The notes under the pieces are model-generated. The model worked only from the letters and a program-made list of their open reading frames with translations, did not search any database and was not told the DNA's origin. 64,000 nt of DNA from Lewinellaceae bacterium. GTDB taxonomy: Bacteria; Bacteroidota; Bacteroidia; Chitinophagales; Saprospiraceae. The stretch spans positions 1,240,001-1,304,000 of the forward strand of contig JACJYN010000002.1 of assembly GCA_020636095.1 (NCBI GenBank), written 5' to 3'. Of the stretch, positions 33,814 to 43,267 are shown in pieces (position 1 is the first letter of the stretch; each line of letters begins with the position of its first letter). The position numbers were made by a program, and so were the translations under genes.

Positions 33814-33987
33814 TTCTTGTTTATTTTAGTTTTTCATGTAAATATTATCTTTCAAATGGCTTATCTGTTATTTATGACCCAGGCATGTATTAAAAGTAAC
33901 ATTTTTTTTTTGCCTGGCTGTAAATTCCTTATAAACTGATCTTATCTTTATTTTAAAGTGTTCTTATTGCTGTAAATTTCACTTCTA

Positions 33988-34179
33988 ATGTGGCAAGGGC
34001 TTCAGGAAATACTTAATTGGCTGAACGGGGAGGATGAAGGTTCGACGCCGGAGGAAACCTCAATGGCCAATATCGTCAAACTGGCTGCGCTATCCGCCAT
34101 GGCTACCATCCTGGAGCGGCGCCACCGGGAAAACCATGATTCAGATGAGGACACACCAAAGCCCGGGGCAGGAAGGTGA
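33988..34179 (+). CDS. Small hypothetical protein
   Basis: A 63-residue acidic protein (MWQGLQEILNWLNGEDEGST to TPKPGAGR) with a central hydrophobic stretch (ANIVKLAALSAMATILERRH, about 27-46). Composition is protein-like and codon use resembles neighbours. I know of no family. It lies in a 540-bp gap (33814-34356) where nothing else is evident before the -7 box of the next operon. Confidence 0.4.
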   Translation: MWQGLQEILNWLNGEDEGSTPEETSMANIVKLAALSAMATILERRHRENHDSDEDTPKPGAGR

Positions 34180-34331
34180 GCGCACCGTTTTGATGGCTAC
34201 CTGGCTGAATGGTTGCATCGCCTCATTGTTGAAAGCTGCATTAAAAACAGTGGAATCCTCTTCCTCTTACATCTCCTGATTCCAGGAATCTTTCTTCTCT
34301 ACTATCTCTTGCATACTTTCTGTAAGTTTCC

Positions 34332-34357
34332 TAACTTTGCATTTCAAAGTACTTTTA
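34332..34357 (+). promoter_or_regulatory. Promoter/operator of membrane-protein and regulator operon, copy 1
   Basis: TAACTTTG (34332-34339) is a -7 box, followed by a dyad ACTTTGCATTTCAAAGT. The same 26 nt with one change recur at 35321-35346 before the next gene. The palindrome overlapping the -7 region is what a dimeric repressor would bind. Confidence 0.65.
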
Positions 34358-35007
34358 TGACACAGAACTACAATAGCCACCTCGAAGCCCTGAACGAGAT
34401 TCGTTCTCTGATGGAGCGCTCCTCCCGCTTTATTTCCCTTAGCGGTTTATCAGGTGTAGCGGCGGGCCTGTGGGCCTTGATCGGCGCCGCGGCCGCCTAT
34501 CTGTATCTGGGCGCCAGTCCGCTGGATGGCAAGCACTTGTATTACCAGCAGCCGATACCGATAGAAAAATGGGGGCTTGACTATCTCAGTTTTTTCCTGC
34601 TGGACGCCACACTGGTGTTGATCCTGGCACTGAGCAGCGGTATTTTTTTCACGACGAGGAAAGCGCGTCAGAAGGGGCAGCTCGTTTGGGGCCCTTTGAC
34701 CCAAAGGCTGCTGCTCAACCTGGCGCTGCCCCTTGTGGCAGGCGGCATTTTTTGCCTTGGCCTGGCCTATCATGGGCTGATGGGGCTGATCGCTCCGACA
34801 ACGCTGGTTTTTTATGGCCTGGCGCTGATCAACACCAGCAAGTATACCCTCAACGATATCCGCTACCTGGGAATTACGGAAGTAGCGCTGGGGCTGATGG
34901 CCCTTTTCTTACCGGGCTACGGCCTGGAATTTTGGTGCATTGGCTTCGGCCTGTTGCACATTATTTATGGTTTGATCTTATACTTTAAATACGAGCGGAC
35001 AGCATGA
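34357..35007 (+). CDS. Membrane protein of unknown function, coupled to a regulator
   Basis: A 216-residue protein with a short cytoplasmic N-terminal part (NYNSHLEALNEIRSLMERSS) and five or six membrane helices (VAAGLWALIGAAAAYLYLG, FFLLDATLVLILALSSGIFF, LLLNLALPLVAGGIFCLGLA and more). Similar proteins are found beside HTH_34-type regulators in Bacteroidota but have no known role. The ATG at 34357 starts immediately after the promoter, so the leader is very short. The stop overlaps the regulator's start (ATGA at 35004). Confidence 0.8.
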   Translation: MTQNYNSHLEALNEIRSLMERSSRFISLSGLSGVAAGLWALIGAAAAYLYLGASPLDGKHLYYQQPIPIEKWGLDYLSFFLLDATLVLILALSSGIFFTTRKARQKGQLVWGPLTQRLLLNLALPLVAGGIFCLGLAYHGLMGLIAPTTLVFYGLALINTSKYTLNDIRYLGITEVALGLMALFLPGYGLEFWCIGFGLLHIIYGLILYFKYERTA

Positions 35008-35306
35008 AGGAAATCCTGTCCAAACTCAACCAGGCATTCGACCACCGTGTTCGTTTAGGCATCATGTCCATCCTAATGGTCAATGAGTGGGTGGAGTTCA
35101 ATACGCTAAAGGACACACTCGGGGTGACCGATGGCCGTCTGGCCAGCCACATCAAGGCGCTGGAGAAAGAACAGTTCATCGACGTGCGAAAACGCTTCGT
35201 AGGGCGAAAACCCAACACCTCCTACCGGGCTACGGAAACCGGGCGGAAGGCTTTTACAGGCCACCTCGATGCCCTGGAAAAGTTGCTCGATACTACTCGT
35301 GATTAA
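35004..35306 (+). CDS. Winged-helix transcriptional regulator (HTH_34/PF13601-like)
   Basis: A 100-residue winged-helix regulator. The recognition region is FNTLKDTLGVTDGRLASHIK (about 31-50), then the wing (KRFVGRKPNTSYRATETGRK), typical of ArsR/MarR-like HTH_34 proteins. It overlaps the membrane protein by 4 nt and so is made together with it. The near-identical dyads before this operon and before the next gene suggest it represses both (inference). It is likely self-regulated. Confidence 0.88.
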   Translation: MKEILSKLNQAFDHRVRLGIMSILMVNEWVEFNTLKDTLGVTDGRLASHIKALEKEQFIDVRKRFVGRKPNTSYRATETGRKAFTGHLDALEKLLDTTRD

Positions 35307-35320
35307 TTTTTTTTACTCAT

Positions 35321-35346
35321 TAACTTTGAATTTCAAAGTACTTTTA
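35321..35346 (+). promoter_or_regulatory. Promoter/operator of the next gene, copy 2
   Basis: TAACTTTG is again the -7 box, with the dyad ACTTTGAATTTCAAAGT. It differs from the copy at 34332 at one position out of 26. Confidence 0.65.
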
Positions 35347-35378
35347 AAAATTCATTCGCCGGTCAAAATCAAGATGCC

Positions 35379-36854
35379 ATGAAAAAGAGCCTGCTTAATT
35401 TTATCCTGATCATAATCGGGAGCTTGTTGTATACTAATCTATTTTGGCGAGAGCAATTGGGGCTGAACACGCTCATCTTCTCCCTGTTTGCCATAGGAGC
35501 AGCCTGGCAGCGCTGGCCCGAAGCTTTGAAGCGCCGGGAGGTGCAGCTTATGATGAGTGGCGTCCTGATCTCGGCCCTGCTCACCATCTGGCATAACTCA
35601 GTGTTGGCCAAAGCCACCCATATCATTTCGTTTCTCCTTCTAATCGGTTATCTCCAGCAAGAGAAGGTGCGCTTTGTGGTTTTCGCTTGTATACTTGGTT
35701 TGGCAAATTTACTCGAAGGCCCTTTGATGTTGATTCGAAGCCTGCGGGAAAGCCTGCCAGCGCGGGGCAACTGGCAATCGGCTGCCCGTTGGGCCCAGTT
35801 GACATTTTTGCCGCTGGGCATGGGCGCCATTTTTACGTCCCTGTATTATCACGCCAACCCCAGGTTCGCCTAGGCCTTCGACTTTTTATGGTTGCGCTTT
35901 TCTTTTTCCTTTAAGTGGATACACCTTGGTGAGCAAGTAGGGCCGTTTCTGGGGGGGCTTTTTGTCATGGGAGCGCTTTTGGGCGCCTCCCATCTGGCGC
36001 CTTTAGTTTCTGGAATGGAAGGCAAACTGTCCTTCAGCCAAAACCGCAGACAAAAGCGTTTTCGGCTTTGGGCGCCAGGTGTGATTAGCTTGAAAAACGA
36101 ATACCGGGCCAGCCTGATCACCTTCGGGCTGCTCAATGGGTTAATCTTTCTGGCCAATATCGCAGATCTTCGTTACGTTTGGGTATCCTATGGCGAAGCT
36201 GGCCCCCAGGAGCTTAGTCAATACGTACACGCGGGAACCTATCTTTTGTTATTTGCCATCCTGCTGGCCATGGCCGCCGTCATCTGGTACTTCCGGGGCA
36301 ACCTCAACTTCTACCCCGAAAATGAGTGGCTGCGGGGGTTTGCCTTTCTCTGGCTGGCGCAAAACGCCATGCTGGCTTTTTCCGTGGCCCTGCGCAACTG
36401 GCAGTACGTCGCCCACTACGGCCTGGCCTACAAGCGCCTGGGCGTTTTCTGGTTCCTCAGCCTGGTACTCTATGGCCTGTATACTCTATTCCAAAAGGTG
36501 AAAAACCGCAAAACTATAGCCTTCCTGCTGTATCGAAACAGCTGGGCGATCTATGCCTCCCTCTTGGCGCTAAGCTTGATTAATTGGGATGTAGCGATTA
36601 CCCGCTACAACCTGCAGGCCGACAACAAAGAAGGCATAGACGCCCAATTTCTGTTCCAGGATGTATCGGATAAAAATCTCTATCTCCTGTACCAGTACAA
36701 AGGCCGCCTGTTGGAGAAAAGCGGCTGGAACCAAGCAACGCTGGAACAAGCTTTACATAAAAAACGGTTGAAGTTGGTACGCCGGGCCCAGGCCAACAGC
36801 TGGCGCTCCTGGAATTACGCGGATGTGCGAAATGAATATTTTCTTTTTAAGTAA
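35379..36854 (+). pseudogene. DUF4153/DUF4173-like membrane protein interrupted by one in-frame TAG
   Basis: The sequence encodes a multi-helix membrane protein of about 490 codons in one frame. TAG at 35871-35873 splits it into a 164-residue front (ending TSLYYHANPRFA) and a 320-residue rest (WIHLGEQVGPFLGGLFVMGA to the acidic C-terminus). The reading frame is the same on both sides and the sequence after the stop continues in family style (AFDFLWLRFSF). A single base change, for example CAG to TAG, explains it. It may be a recent pseudogene, a sequencing error, or suppressed in vivo. Its promoter is shared with the upstream operon. Confidence 0.7.
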
Positions 36855-37596
36855 CACAGTCCATCACCGCATTCTCTACCGGATATTCCTTGTATAACTT
36901 CCTAACCTCTTCCGGAGAAAGGGCCCGGCCATAGACCCGAAGTTCATCCAGCACCCCTTTGAAACGGCGGGCCTGCCCATTGTGTACACAGGGGCTATTG
37001 GAAAAGGAAAGTACGGCGTCATTGGAAATATCTACCCCGCTGCACCGAAAACTCTGGCGCTGGAGTTCTCCATTGATATAAGCATAGGCGCGAGTACCTT
37101 CCCGGACCAGGGCAAAGTGAATCCAGCCGGTAGTATCCAGGGCCGGAGACAAGCCGGCGTAGTATTTTTCCGGTGTTTCATGAACGGCGGTGTTTACTTC
37201 CCTCCCATTGAGGTCAAGCATCAGGTCGAACATATTATATTCATCACAGTCTTCCCGTTTGGACAACAGGCTTTGCCGGAAGACCAGATACTGCTCTGTT
37301 TTAAAATAAAAGCTGATCGTAAAATCGGAAGTATTAAAGTAACGGTTGACCTTGCCCGGAAATTCGATATAAGACCGGGCGCCATCCAGCAGCAGCCCGT
37401 CATCTTCTATACCGCACCAGCAACCTACCCCACCAAAGAGTTTTCCATCCGATCCGTTCCCGCTATCGTCACGGGCATCACAGTAATTGAAAGAATAATG
37501 CGCCACCAGGCCGTCCTTCAGCGAGTCGTATGGCAAAGCAGTAGAAAGCGCAAAGGCGGCCAATAAAAAGTGAATAAGGATGCCAGTATACTTCAT
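36847..37596 (-). CDS. LamG-domain protein lacking a sorting domain
   Basis: A 249-residue exported protein: a signal peptide (MKYTGILIHFLLAAFALSTA), then one LamG/concanavalin A-like domain with motifs GLVAHYSFN, IHFALVREGTRAYAYINGE and GVLDELRVYGRAL. It is a clear paralogue of the LamG part of the protein at 8729-9967, but it stops a few residues after the domain (ENAVMDCVT), with no T9SS C-terminal domain. It may be a truncated copy or a soluble periplasmic form. Its end overlaps the convergent DUF4173-like gene by 8 bp. Confidence 0.8.
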   Translation of the reverse strand: MKYTGILIHFLLAAFALSTALPYDSLKDGLVAHYSFNYCDARDDSGNGSDGKLFGGVGCWCGIEDDGLLLDGARSYIEFPGKVNRYFNTSDFTISFYFKTEQYLVFRQSLLSKREDCDEYNMFDLMLDLNGREVNTAVHETPEKYYAGLSPALDTTGWIHFALVREGTRAYAYINGELQRQSFRCSGVDISNDAVLSFSNSPCVHNGQARRFKGVLDELRVYGRALSPEEVRKLYKEYPVENAVMDCVT

Positions 37597-37635
37597 AATG
37601 GTCCCGGATTGACTGCGTAAACGGTTAATCAATGT

Positions 37636-38337
37636 TTAATTCCTATGGGAAGCACCGAAATCGGCTTCGATAAGATAAAGCAAGGAGATTCCCCCAAACA
37701 TATAGTGATCATTAGCACCGGGGTTTCCATTCTTGCTAATGCCGTCCAGGTAATCGGTAATAGTACTCCGGACGCTAAATTCCCCGGCTAGGATAAGGGA
37801 TTCGGTGACATCAAAGCGTATCCCAACAGTTAGTGGAAACACCAGGAAGGCCGACTTGGCATCCGACTCGGGAAAGCGGGTTGGGTCATTCTTCGGCACC
37901 ATAACGTCGGCACTGCCAAAGGCCAGGCCAAGGCCGGCGCCCAAATAAGGAGAGATTTGCCTCTGGTACACTCCGGCATTATTGTAGCGCGAAGCTCCCA
38001 GCGGGTGCCACTCTGCCTGAAGGGCTGCTTCCAGTATGCCTGTTTTCATTTCCCAGCGGCGGACATTACTCGCCGGGTTCTGAAGGGGGACGTTGGCATC
38101 AGAGCCGGTAAGCTTACCGTACGTCGCTGAACCTTTCAGGCCAACTTTGGGATTAAACATGTAGCGATACTGTCCGCCAAAAGCGAGGTTGGTTTCATTC
38201 GCTGCCAAAGGGGAAGGAGCCAGGTCTCCCATATAATTGGATACTCCGATAAAGATACCTGCCTCTGAGGAACGCTGAGCGAAAAGCCAAAGGGGTAGAA
38301 TCCACAAGACAATCAATAGGGTAATCAACTTTTTCAT
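37636..38337 (-). CDS. DUF6089-like outer-membrane beta-barrel protein
   Basis: A 233-residue barrel with signal peptide MKKLITLLIVLWILPLWLFA. The mature start GIFIGVSNYMGDLAPS is the hallmark of the DUF6089 family, and amphipathic strands follow (FGGQYRYMFNPKVGLKGSAT, PYLGAGLGLAFGSADV). The family is widespread in Bacteroidota and has no known function. The ATG at 38337 is chosen since the 32-residue extension does not improve the signal peptide. Confidence 0.8.
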   Translation of the reverse strand: MKKLITLLIVLWILPLWLFAQRSSEAGIFIGVSNYMGDLAPSPLAANETNLAFGGQYRYMFNPKVGLKGSATYGKLTGSDANVPLQNPASNVRRWEMKTGILEAALQAEWHPLGASRYNNAGVYQRQISPYLGAGLGLAFGSADVMVPKNDPTRFPESDAKSAFLVFPLTVGIRFDVTESLILAGEFSVRSTITDYLDGISKNGNPGANDHYMFGGISLLYLIEADFGASHRN

Positions 38338-38442
38338 TGAGCTTAGTTTTAGGGATAATAGGATTAATCCGATGCTAAAAATACCCATATGAATCCACTT
38401 AACCAAAGTAGAAAGCAAAAGATGTGCCTCCATCTGCTTTTG

Positions 38443-38477
38443 TCACAAAAAAGGGCGCCTCAAAAGAAGCGCCCTTT
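38443..38477 (-). terminator. Terminator of the T9SS protein gene
   Basis: Arms AAAGGGCGC and GCGCCCTTT are followed on the minus strand by a run of T. It begins 22 bp past the stop codon of the gene ending at 38499. Confidence 0.85.
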
Positions 38478-38498
38478 AAATGTTTGCTTTACGCAAAT

Positions 38499-40811
38499 CT
38501 ACAGCTTAACAAATCGATCTGTTAATAATTCTCCATTGTCGGACCTCCATTGCAGGATGTAGGGCCCTGGCGGGAGGAGTGAAACGTCCAGGCCCTGGTG
38601 GATAAAGCCAGGCGCCGTAGCCAGTTGCTGAACCAGCCGGCCGTTCAAATCGCAGATCAAAAGCGCTCCTGCCCGGGCAGCCGGCGCAGCCATCCTTATC
38701 GTCAGTTGTTCGGTTGCCAGGCTGGGATAAACCTGAATGCCGGCGCCTTTTCCTTCGTATTCTATAGCTATCAGCCCGTGGTAGGTGAATGCTCCGTCAA
38801 AATCTACCTGCCGGAGGCGGTAGTAATTGAGGCCGGGTTGCGGCTGATCGTGCCAAAGGTGGTAAACCTGGGGTTCCGTCGTTGTCCCGGCGCCCTTAAC
38901 CTGGCCAATCTCCGTGAAACGGCGGGCGTCCGTGCTGTACTCCACCGCCATATAGTCGTTATTTTCCTCCGTTTCGGTTTTCCAGGTGAGCAGGACCCGT
39001 TCTCCCTGCGGTTCCCCTTCAAAGGAAAGCAAGGTAATGGGAAACACCGTTTGCACGAAGTTGAGCTGCCCGCGGGAAGAAAGGGCCGGCCCGGCCCATA
39101 CCTGGCTGGTATTGGGGCAGGCAATATCTCCCTGCCGCTGAATAGAGTAATTAACGGCCGTGTTGGGGTCCTCATTAACCCCTTGCCAGAAAGCGGGCTG
39201 CCCGGCGGCCGGCCCATCATTGGCTACTACGCCATAAGCACGGTGTGCGACGAAGTCCGTGGTGACCCCGGTCACCTGATTGACCAGAGCGATGGCGCTG
39301 GCGAAGAAGAGGTCCGGGTCGGGCACCCAAATAGCGCCGTATCCCTGTCCTTCATCGTCGATAACCCCTGTAAGAGGGATGATGCGCTCCAGGTTGGATT
39401 GAATGTTGTAGATGGCCAGCACATAATTTTCCAGGTTGATGCCTGCCAATCCGGCAATTTCGATGCCTTTATCTATCTCTGTGTTTTTATTGGTGAAGTG
39501 CAGCTCATTGATGTAGATGAAGTCGCCGCCCAGAAAGGAGCAACCCGCTTTAGGGTTCACCATCACCTCGGCGCCGGCGGTCCAAATCCCTGCTTGAAAG
39601 GTGAAAATCTTAAAGAAATAAGGTTGATCATTATTGAGGCCGGTGATGGCAGCCTTCGTATCGACGCCCCGGTACACCAGGGCTTCATCATTAGTGAAAT
39701 CTGCACTGCCATGTGCTCCCGGGCTAAAAACCGGGTTCGTTATATAGACGTTTGCATCAGGGCTGGTGGGCATGGAAGCGATGGTTTGGCTGCTCGCCAC
39801 CACCATCACCTGGTCATAACAAAGCGGAGCCTCCCAGGCCAGGCTTACCTGCTGGTCGGAGGGGCTGTTCATCAATTTGTCGACCCCAGTGGGTTTGCCG
39901 CACAAAGTAGCCGCGCTGGCTACCGGTAGGTTGTTCTTTTGCAGGCAATTGTCGGCGGAGTTGTAGCCAATGGCAAGGAGGTGGTAGGTAGCGCCGTCCT
40001 CAAGCCCATCCATTGTAAAAGCTGAACCCGGCCCGTTGAAAACGACAAAGGCCCCATTGCCCAAATCCGAACCCTGCCCAAATGTCGGATCAGCAGAATA
40101 AGTATTGCCTCCGCAAAGCATAACCTCCACCGGGCTGCCCTCTCTGGCCAAAACGAGGGTGGCGTCGGCGCCCCCGGGCGTCCAGGCTACATCCATGGTG
40201 CTGCTGGTAATATTGCTGATGGCCAGATTGGAAGGAGGCGAACCCGGCGGGTTGCAGGCGGGGGATTCCGTTCCGGTGATGATTACATTGGACAGATACC
40301 ACTCGCCGTTGTAGGCTTCGGCATTGTATCCGTACCACCGAATGCATAATTCCTGCCCATCACATACCCCGATATCCAGGTTGGGATGTGTAGCCGTTCG
40401 AGGGGTTACAACATCAGGAACCGGCACATCGGCCAGGACATTGAAGGTCTGGAAACCATCCAGGGACCATTTTAACCGATAAGACCGGATGCCATCCGCG
40501 GTTCTCATTTCTGTAAAGGTAAGGCTGCTGATATCCAGCATATAGCCTGGTTTGGGCTTGAGGCATATTTCGTAGAAATCAGCCGCACTTACGTCGACAG
40601 AAGATTCCCAGGCGCTTGCAGAAGCCCCGTTGGGTGTGAAATCTATAGGTGTGATTCCGTTGCCTCGGGTCAGCTTACCGGCATTGGTGTGGTTAGACTG
40701 ATAGGTAGCAGTAGCATTGTTGGTAAGATTCCAGGTTGCCAGATTTTGCCCCAGTAAGGCACTATAGCAGCACCCCACTGCCAGGAGCAGTGTGATTGTA
40801 GTTTTCTTCAT
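38499..40811 (-). CDS. Secreted multidomain protein with T9SS type A sorting domain
   Basis: A 770-residue exported protein. Signal peptide (MKKTTITLLLAVGCCYSALL), an N-terminal beta-sandwich module (about 25-185), two fibronectin-III-like regions (PSNLAISNITSSTMDVAWTP and VSLAWEAPLCYDQVMV), a lamin-tail-like part (FIYINELHFTNKNTEIDKGI, about 425-590), a further FN3-like module, and a C-terminal type A sorting domain (VYPSLATEQLTIRM to FVKL). The lamin-tail module can indicate attached nuclease-type proteins, but no catalytic site is visible. A surface adhesin is the likeliest role. Confidence 0.82.
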   Translation of the reverse strand: MKKTTITLLLAVGCCYSALLGQNLATWNLTNNATATYQSNHTNAGKLTRGNGITPIDFTPNGASASAWESSVDVSAADFYEICLKPKPGYMLDISSLTFTEMRTADGIRSYRLKWSLDGFQTFNVLADVPVPDVVTPRTATHPNLDIGVCDGQELCIRWYGYNAEAYNGEWYLSNVIITGTESPACNPPGSPPSNLAISNITSSTMDVAWTPGGADATLVLAREGSPVEVMLCGGNTYSADPTFGQGSDLGNGAFVVFNGPGSAFTMDGLEDGATYHLLAIGYNSADNCLQKNNLPVASAATLCGKPTGVDKLMNSPSDQQVSLAWEAPLCYDQVMVVASSQTIASMPTSPDANVYITNPVFSPGAHGSADFTNDEALVYRGVDTKAAITGLNNDQPYFFKIFTFQAGIWTAGAEVMVNPKAGCSFLGGDFIYINELHFTNKNTEIDKGIEIAGLAGINLENYVLAIYNIQSNLERIIPLTGVIDDEGQGYGAIWVPDPDLFFASAIALVNQVTGVTTDFVAHRAYGVVANDGPAAGQPAFWQGVNEDPNTAVNYSIQRQGDIACPNTSQVWAGPALSSRGQLNFVQTVFPITLLSFEGEPQGERVLLTWKTETEENNDYMAVEYSTDARRFTEIGQVKGAGTTTEPQVYHLWHDQPQPGLNYYRLRQVDFDGAFTYHGLIAIEYEGKGAGIQVYPSLATEQLTIRMAAPAARAGALLICDLNGRLVQQLATAPGFIHQGLDVSLLPPGPYILQWRSDNGELLTDRFVKL

Positions 40812-41213
40812 AGTACGGTCGTATGTTTGTTAGCGCAAATTACGTTTGCTATCAGCAAGCGCCCCAAATGGAACGCCAGCGTTTTCTCATTTATATTGTC
40901 TCACTTATAGTATGTAATCTCTGACTGATTAAAGATGGTTAACCGGAAAGCTTCCCATTGGAAGATGGGGAACTCATTATTGCGCTACTATTCCGACATT
41001 CAGCCCCGATTTATTCGGGTTGAATTTTCAAGGGGAGGGGGGTAACAAAACTCGTTTACACGATAAAAATAAGCCTTTTTAGGGAAAGATGCATCCCCTG
41101 GCTTATACTTAAGTTGAAATTCGGGAAATTAGTTCGCTAATTGTTAAAAAAAAACAGGCCCTTTGAAGGGGGAAGGGGGAAGGGGGAAGGTCGGACATCC
41201 AAAGTCCAATTCC
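40812..41213. other. Intergenic gap with a short G-rich repeat
   Basis: No gene is evident. GGGGGAA is repeated three times at 41168-41188, just beyond the stop of the antiporter gene. The rest is unremarkable A/T-rich sequence. Confidence 0.5.
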
Positions 41214-42152
41214 TTAGCCTGCGTTTTTGAATAATTCTGAAACGAAAAAAGCATAGAACATAAGCAGGGCGACCCCTTCCCAGCGGGTAATCTTTTTATT
41301 GTTGGTCATGACCCCGAACAGGATGGTCATGGCCACCATAAGGGGCAGAAAAACCTCATTAATATCGGTAGGGATCACCAGTTTACCAAAAAAGGAAGGG
41401 ACGCTCATCACGATGTAGGTATTGAAAATATTGGACCCTAAGACATTGCCAACGGCAATCGAAGCCTTGCCCCGGCGGGCGGCATTGAGGCTTACGATCA
41501 CCTCCGGAAGAGAAGTGCCCAGTGCGACTGCGGAAAGAGCGATGACTTCCGGATTGATCCCGGCGATGGCGGATAACTTCTGGATTGCAAAAATGGTGTA
41601 ATCCGCGCTCAACCAGACCAGCCCCCCCCCTACGGCCAGCATGGCGTAGGTTTTCCAACTGATAGATAAGCGCTCCATAGGTTCTTTTTCCTCATCTTCG
41701 TCGTCCGACTTAAAAGAATAACCCAGGAAAACGACTGTACCAAAGATGAAAAGGCAGCCTTCAAAAAGTGAGAACTGTAAATCGCGGAGCGCAAACCACA
41801 ACAGGAAGGCCGACGCCCACAGATAGGGCATATCGATATGCCAGATATTGTATTCCAACTCGATGCGCTTGGACACCAAGGCGGATAGGCCGAGCACCAG
41901 GGCGATATTGGTGATATTAGACCCTACGACATTGCCCACCACGATTTCAGAATTACCGCTGAACACAGCGGCGATGGACGTTGCCAGCTCCGGCAGAGAC
42001 GTCCCGAAGGCAACAATAGTCAGGCCGATGATAAAAGAGGAGATGCCGAGTGCCAGGCCGATCCGTTCGGCAGCATCGACGAACCAGCTTGATGCTTTGA
42101 GCAGTACTCCAAGTGAAATCGCAAATAAGCCTAAGTATAGCAATACATCCAT
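41214..42152 (-). CDS. Calcium/sodium antiporter (YrbG-like, CaCA family)
   Basis: A 312-residue inner-membrane cation exchanger with ten predicted helices. The two alpha-repeat ion-binding motifs are present: VAFGTSLPELATSIAA (about 47-62) and ALGTSLPEVIVSLNAA (about 211-226), each followed by a GNVVGSN or GNVLGSN loop. A charged loop, DEDEEKEPMERLS, joins the halves. Direction and selectivity are typical Na+/Ca2+ exchange by family. It is divergent from tatC, with a good promoter on that side. Confidence 0.92.
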   Translation of the reverse strand: MDVLLYLGLFAISLGVLLKASSWFVDAAERIGLALGISSFIIGLTIVAFGTSLPELATSIAAVFSGNSEIVVGNVVGSNITNIALVLGLSALVSKRIELEYNIWHIDMPYLWASAFLLWFALRDLQFSLFEGCLFIFGTVVFLGYSFKSDDEDEEKEPMERLSISWKTYAMLAVGGGLVWLSADYTIFAIQKLSAIAGINPEVIALSAVALGTSLPEVIVSLNAARRGKASIAVGNVLGSNIFNTYIVMSVPSFFGKLVIPTDINEVFLPLMVAMTILFGVMTNNKKITRWEGVALLMFYAFFVSELFKNAG

Positions 42153-42271
42153 AAGATTCTAATCACAACGGCCATTCCCCAGCCGTTCATTGCCCGGCAA
42201 ATGTAAGCATTTTTTGTTACCCTATTTTGGATGCCGTGCAAGTTAAAGATTACAGGCAGGCATAATTTTTT

Positions 42272-42279
42272 TACTTTTG
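42272..42279 (+). promoter_or_regulatory. Bacteroidota -7 box for tatC
   Basis: TACTTTTG matches TAnnTTTG and lies 58 bp before the tatC ATG at 42338. Confidence 0.45.
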
Positions 42280-42337
42280 TTGAAGGTAATTTTTAAACTT
42301 ACACCTTCAAACAGAATCTTAAGTATAAACCCGATCT

Positions 42338-43192
42338 ATGGCGCTGGATCAGATTGACGTCGACAAGTTGGAAGAGGGCCAGGAGCAGGCGGCCGGTAAA
42401 GAAATGTCTTTCCTCGAGCATCTCGAAGAACTGCGCTGGCACATTATTCGCTCCCTGATAGTTATTCTTGGCCTGGGCATTGTCTTGTTCCTTTTTCAGA
42501 AATGGATGTTCCGGGAAGTGATCTTCGGGCCAACGGAACCGGACTTTTTATCCTACCGTTTCGTTTGCGGCCTTTCGGAAGCCATTGGCATGGGTGATAA
42601 CCTTTGTTTTACTCCGCCGGTATTTCCCAAGATTGCCACTGGCTTTGGCGAAGCATTCATTATCAGCATTAAGGTGTCTTTTGTGATGGGCTTTATCCTG
42701 TCCTTTCCCTATGTACTTTGGGAATTCTGGCGCTTCATCCGGCCGGGCCTGTACCCCAAAGAACAAAGCGCAGCGCGCGGTATGGTCGCCATCTGCTCCA
42801 GCCTGTTTTTGACCGGTGTTTTATTTGGGTACTATATCATTTCTCCCTTCGCCATTAACTTTCTGGCCGGATACGATATTCCGGGCGTTCAGAACACCCC
42901 TACGATATCCTCCTTTATCAATTATATGATCATGTTTACCGCACCGGCGGGCCTGATCTTCGAGCTGCCGGTGATCGTCTACTTCCTTTCCAAGGTAGGG
43001 CTGGTCACGCCGGAAGGCATGAAACAGTACCGCCGCCATTCCATCGTTGGCATCCTGATCGTGGCCGCTATGATCACCCCCCCGGATGTTGTCACTCAGT
43101 TTCTGATCGGCATACCGCTCTATGTACTGTATGAAGTAAGCATTTTGGTGTCGGCGAAAGTAAACAAAGAGAATGAAGAAGCGTTGAGGTAG
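42338..43192 (+). CDS. tatC: Sec-independent protein translocase subunit TatC
   Basis: The 284-residue multi-helix core subunit of the Tat system, which recognises twin-arginine signal peptides. The N-terminal MSFLEHLEELRWHIIRS (about 23-39) and the loop LWEFWRFIRPGLYPKE (about 127-142) are family signatures, and the C-terminal helices carry AMITPPDVVTQFLIGIPLY. It has about 20 acidic extra residues at the N-terminus. tatA is at 32860, not linked. No tatB is visible, as is usual in Bacteroidota. Confidence 0.95.
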   Translation: MALDQIDVDKLEEGQEQAAGKEMSFLEHLEELRWHIIRSLIVILGLGIVLFLFQKWMFREVIFGPTEPDFLSYRFVCGLSEAIGMGDNLCFTPPVFPKIATGFGEAFIISIKVSFVMGFILSFPYVLWEFWRFIRPGLYPKEQSAARGMVAICSSLFLTGVLFGYYIISPFAINFLAGYDIPGVQNTPTISSFINYMIMFTAPAGLIFELPVIVYFLSKVGLVTPEGMKQYRRHSIVGILIVAAMITPPDVVTQFLIGIPLYVLYEVSILVSAKVNKENEEALR

Positions 43193-43267
43193 TATCCTTT
43201 CTCAAAGAATGGAATGGCGTAAAATTGTTCATCCCCATAACTAGCAACCGGGGTTAACCGCACATCA

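Noticed and set aside
38598..39929. 443-codon antisense open frame
   Set aside because: It is opposite the T9SS multidomain protein, which has clear domains. No homologous pattern is seen in the antisense protein.
41168..41188. Three GGGGGAA repeats, possible G-quadruplex
   Set aside because: Only three full G5 runs are present and the site is past a stop codon; too weak to interpret.
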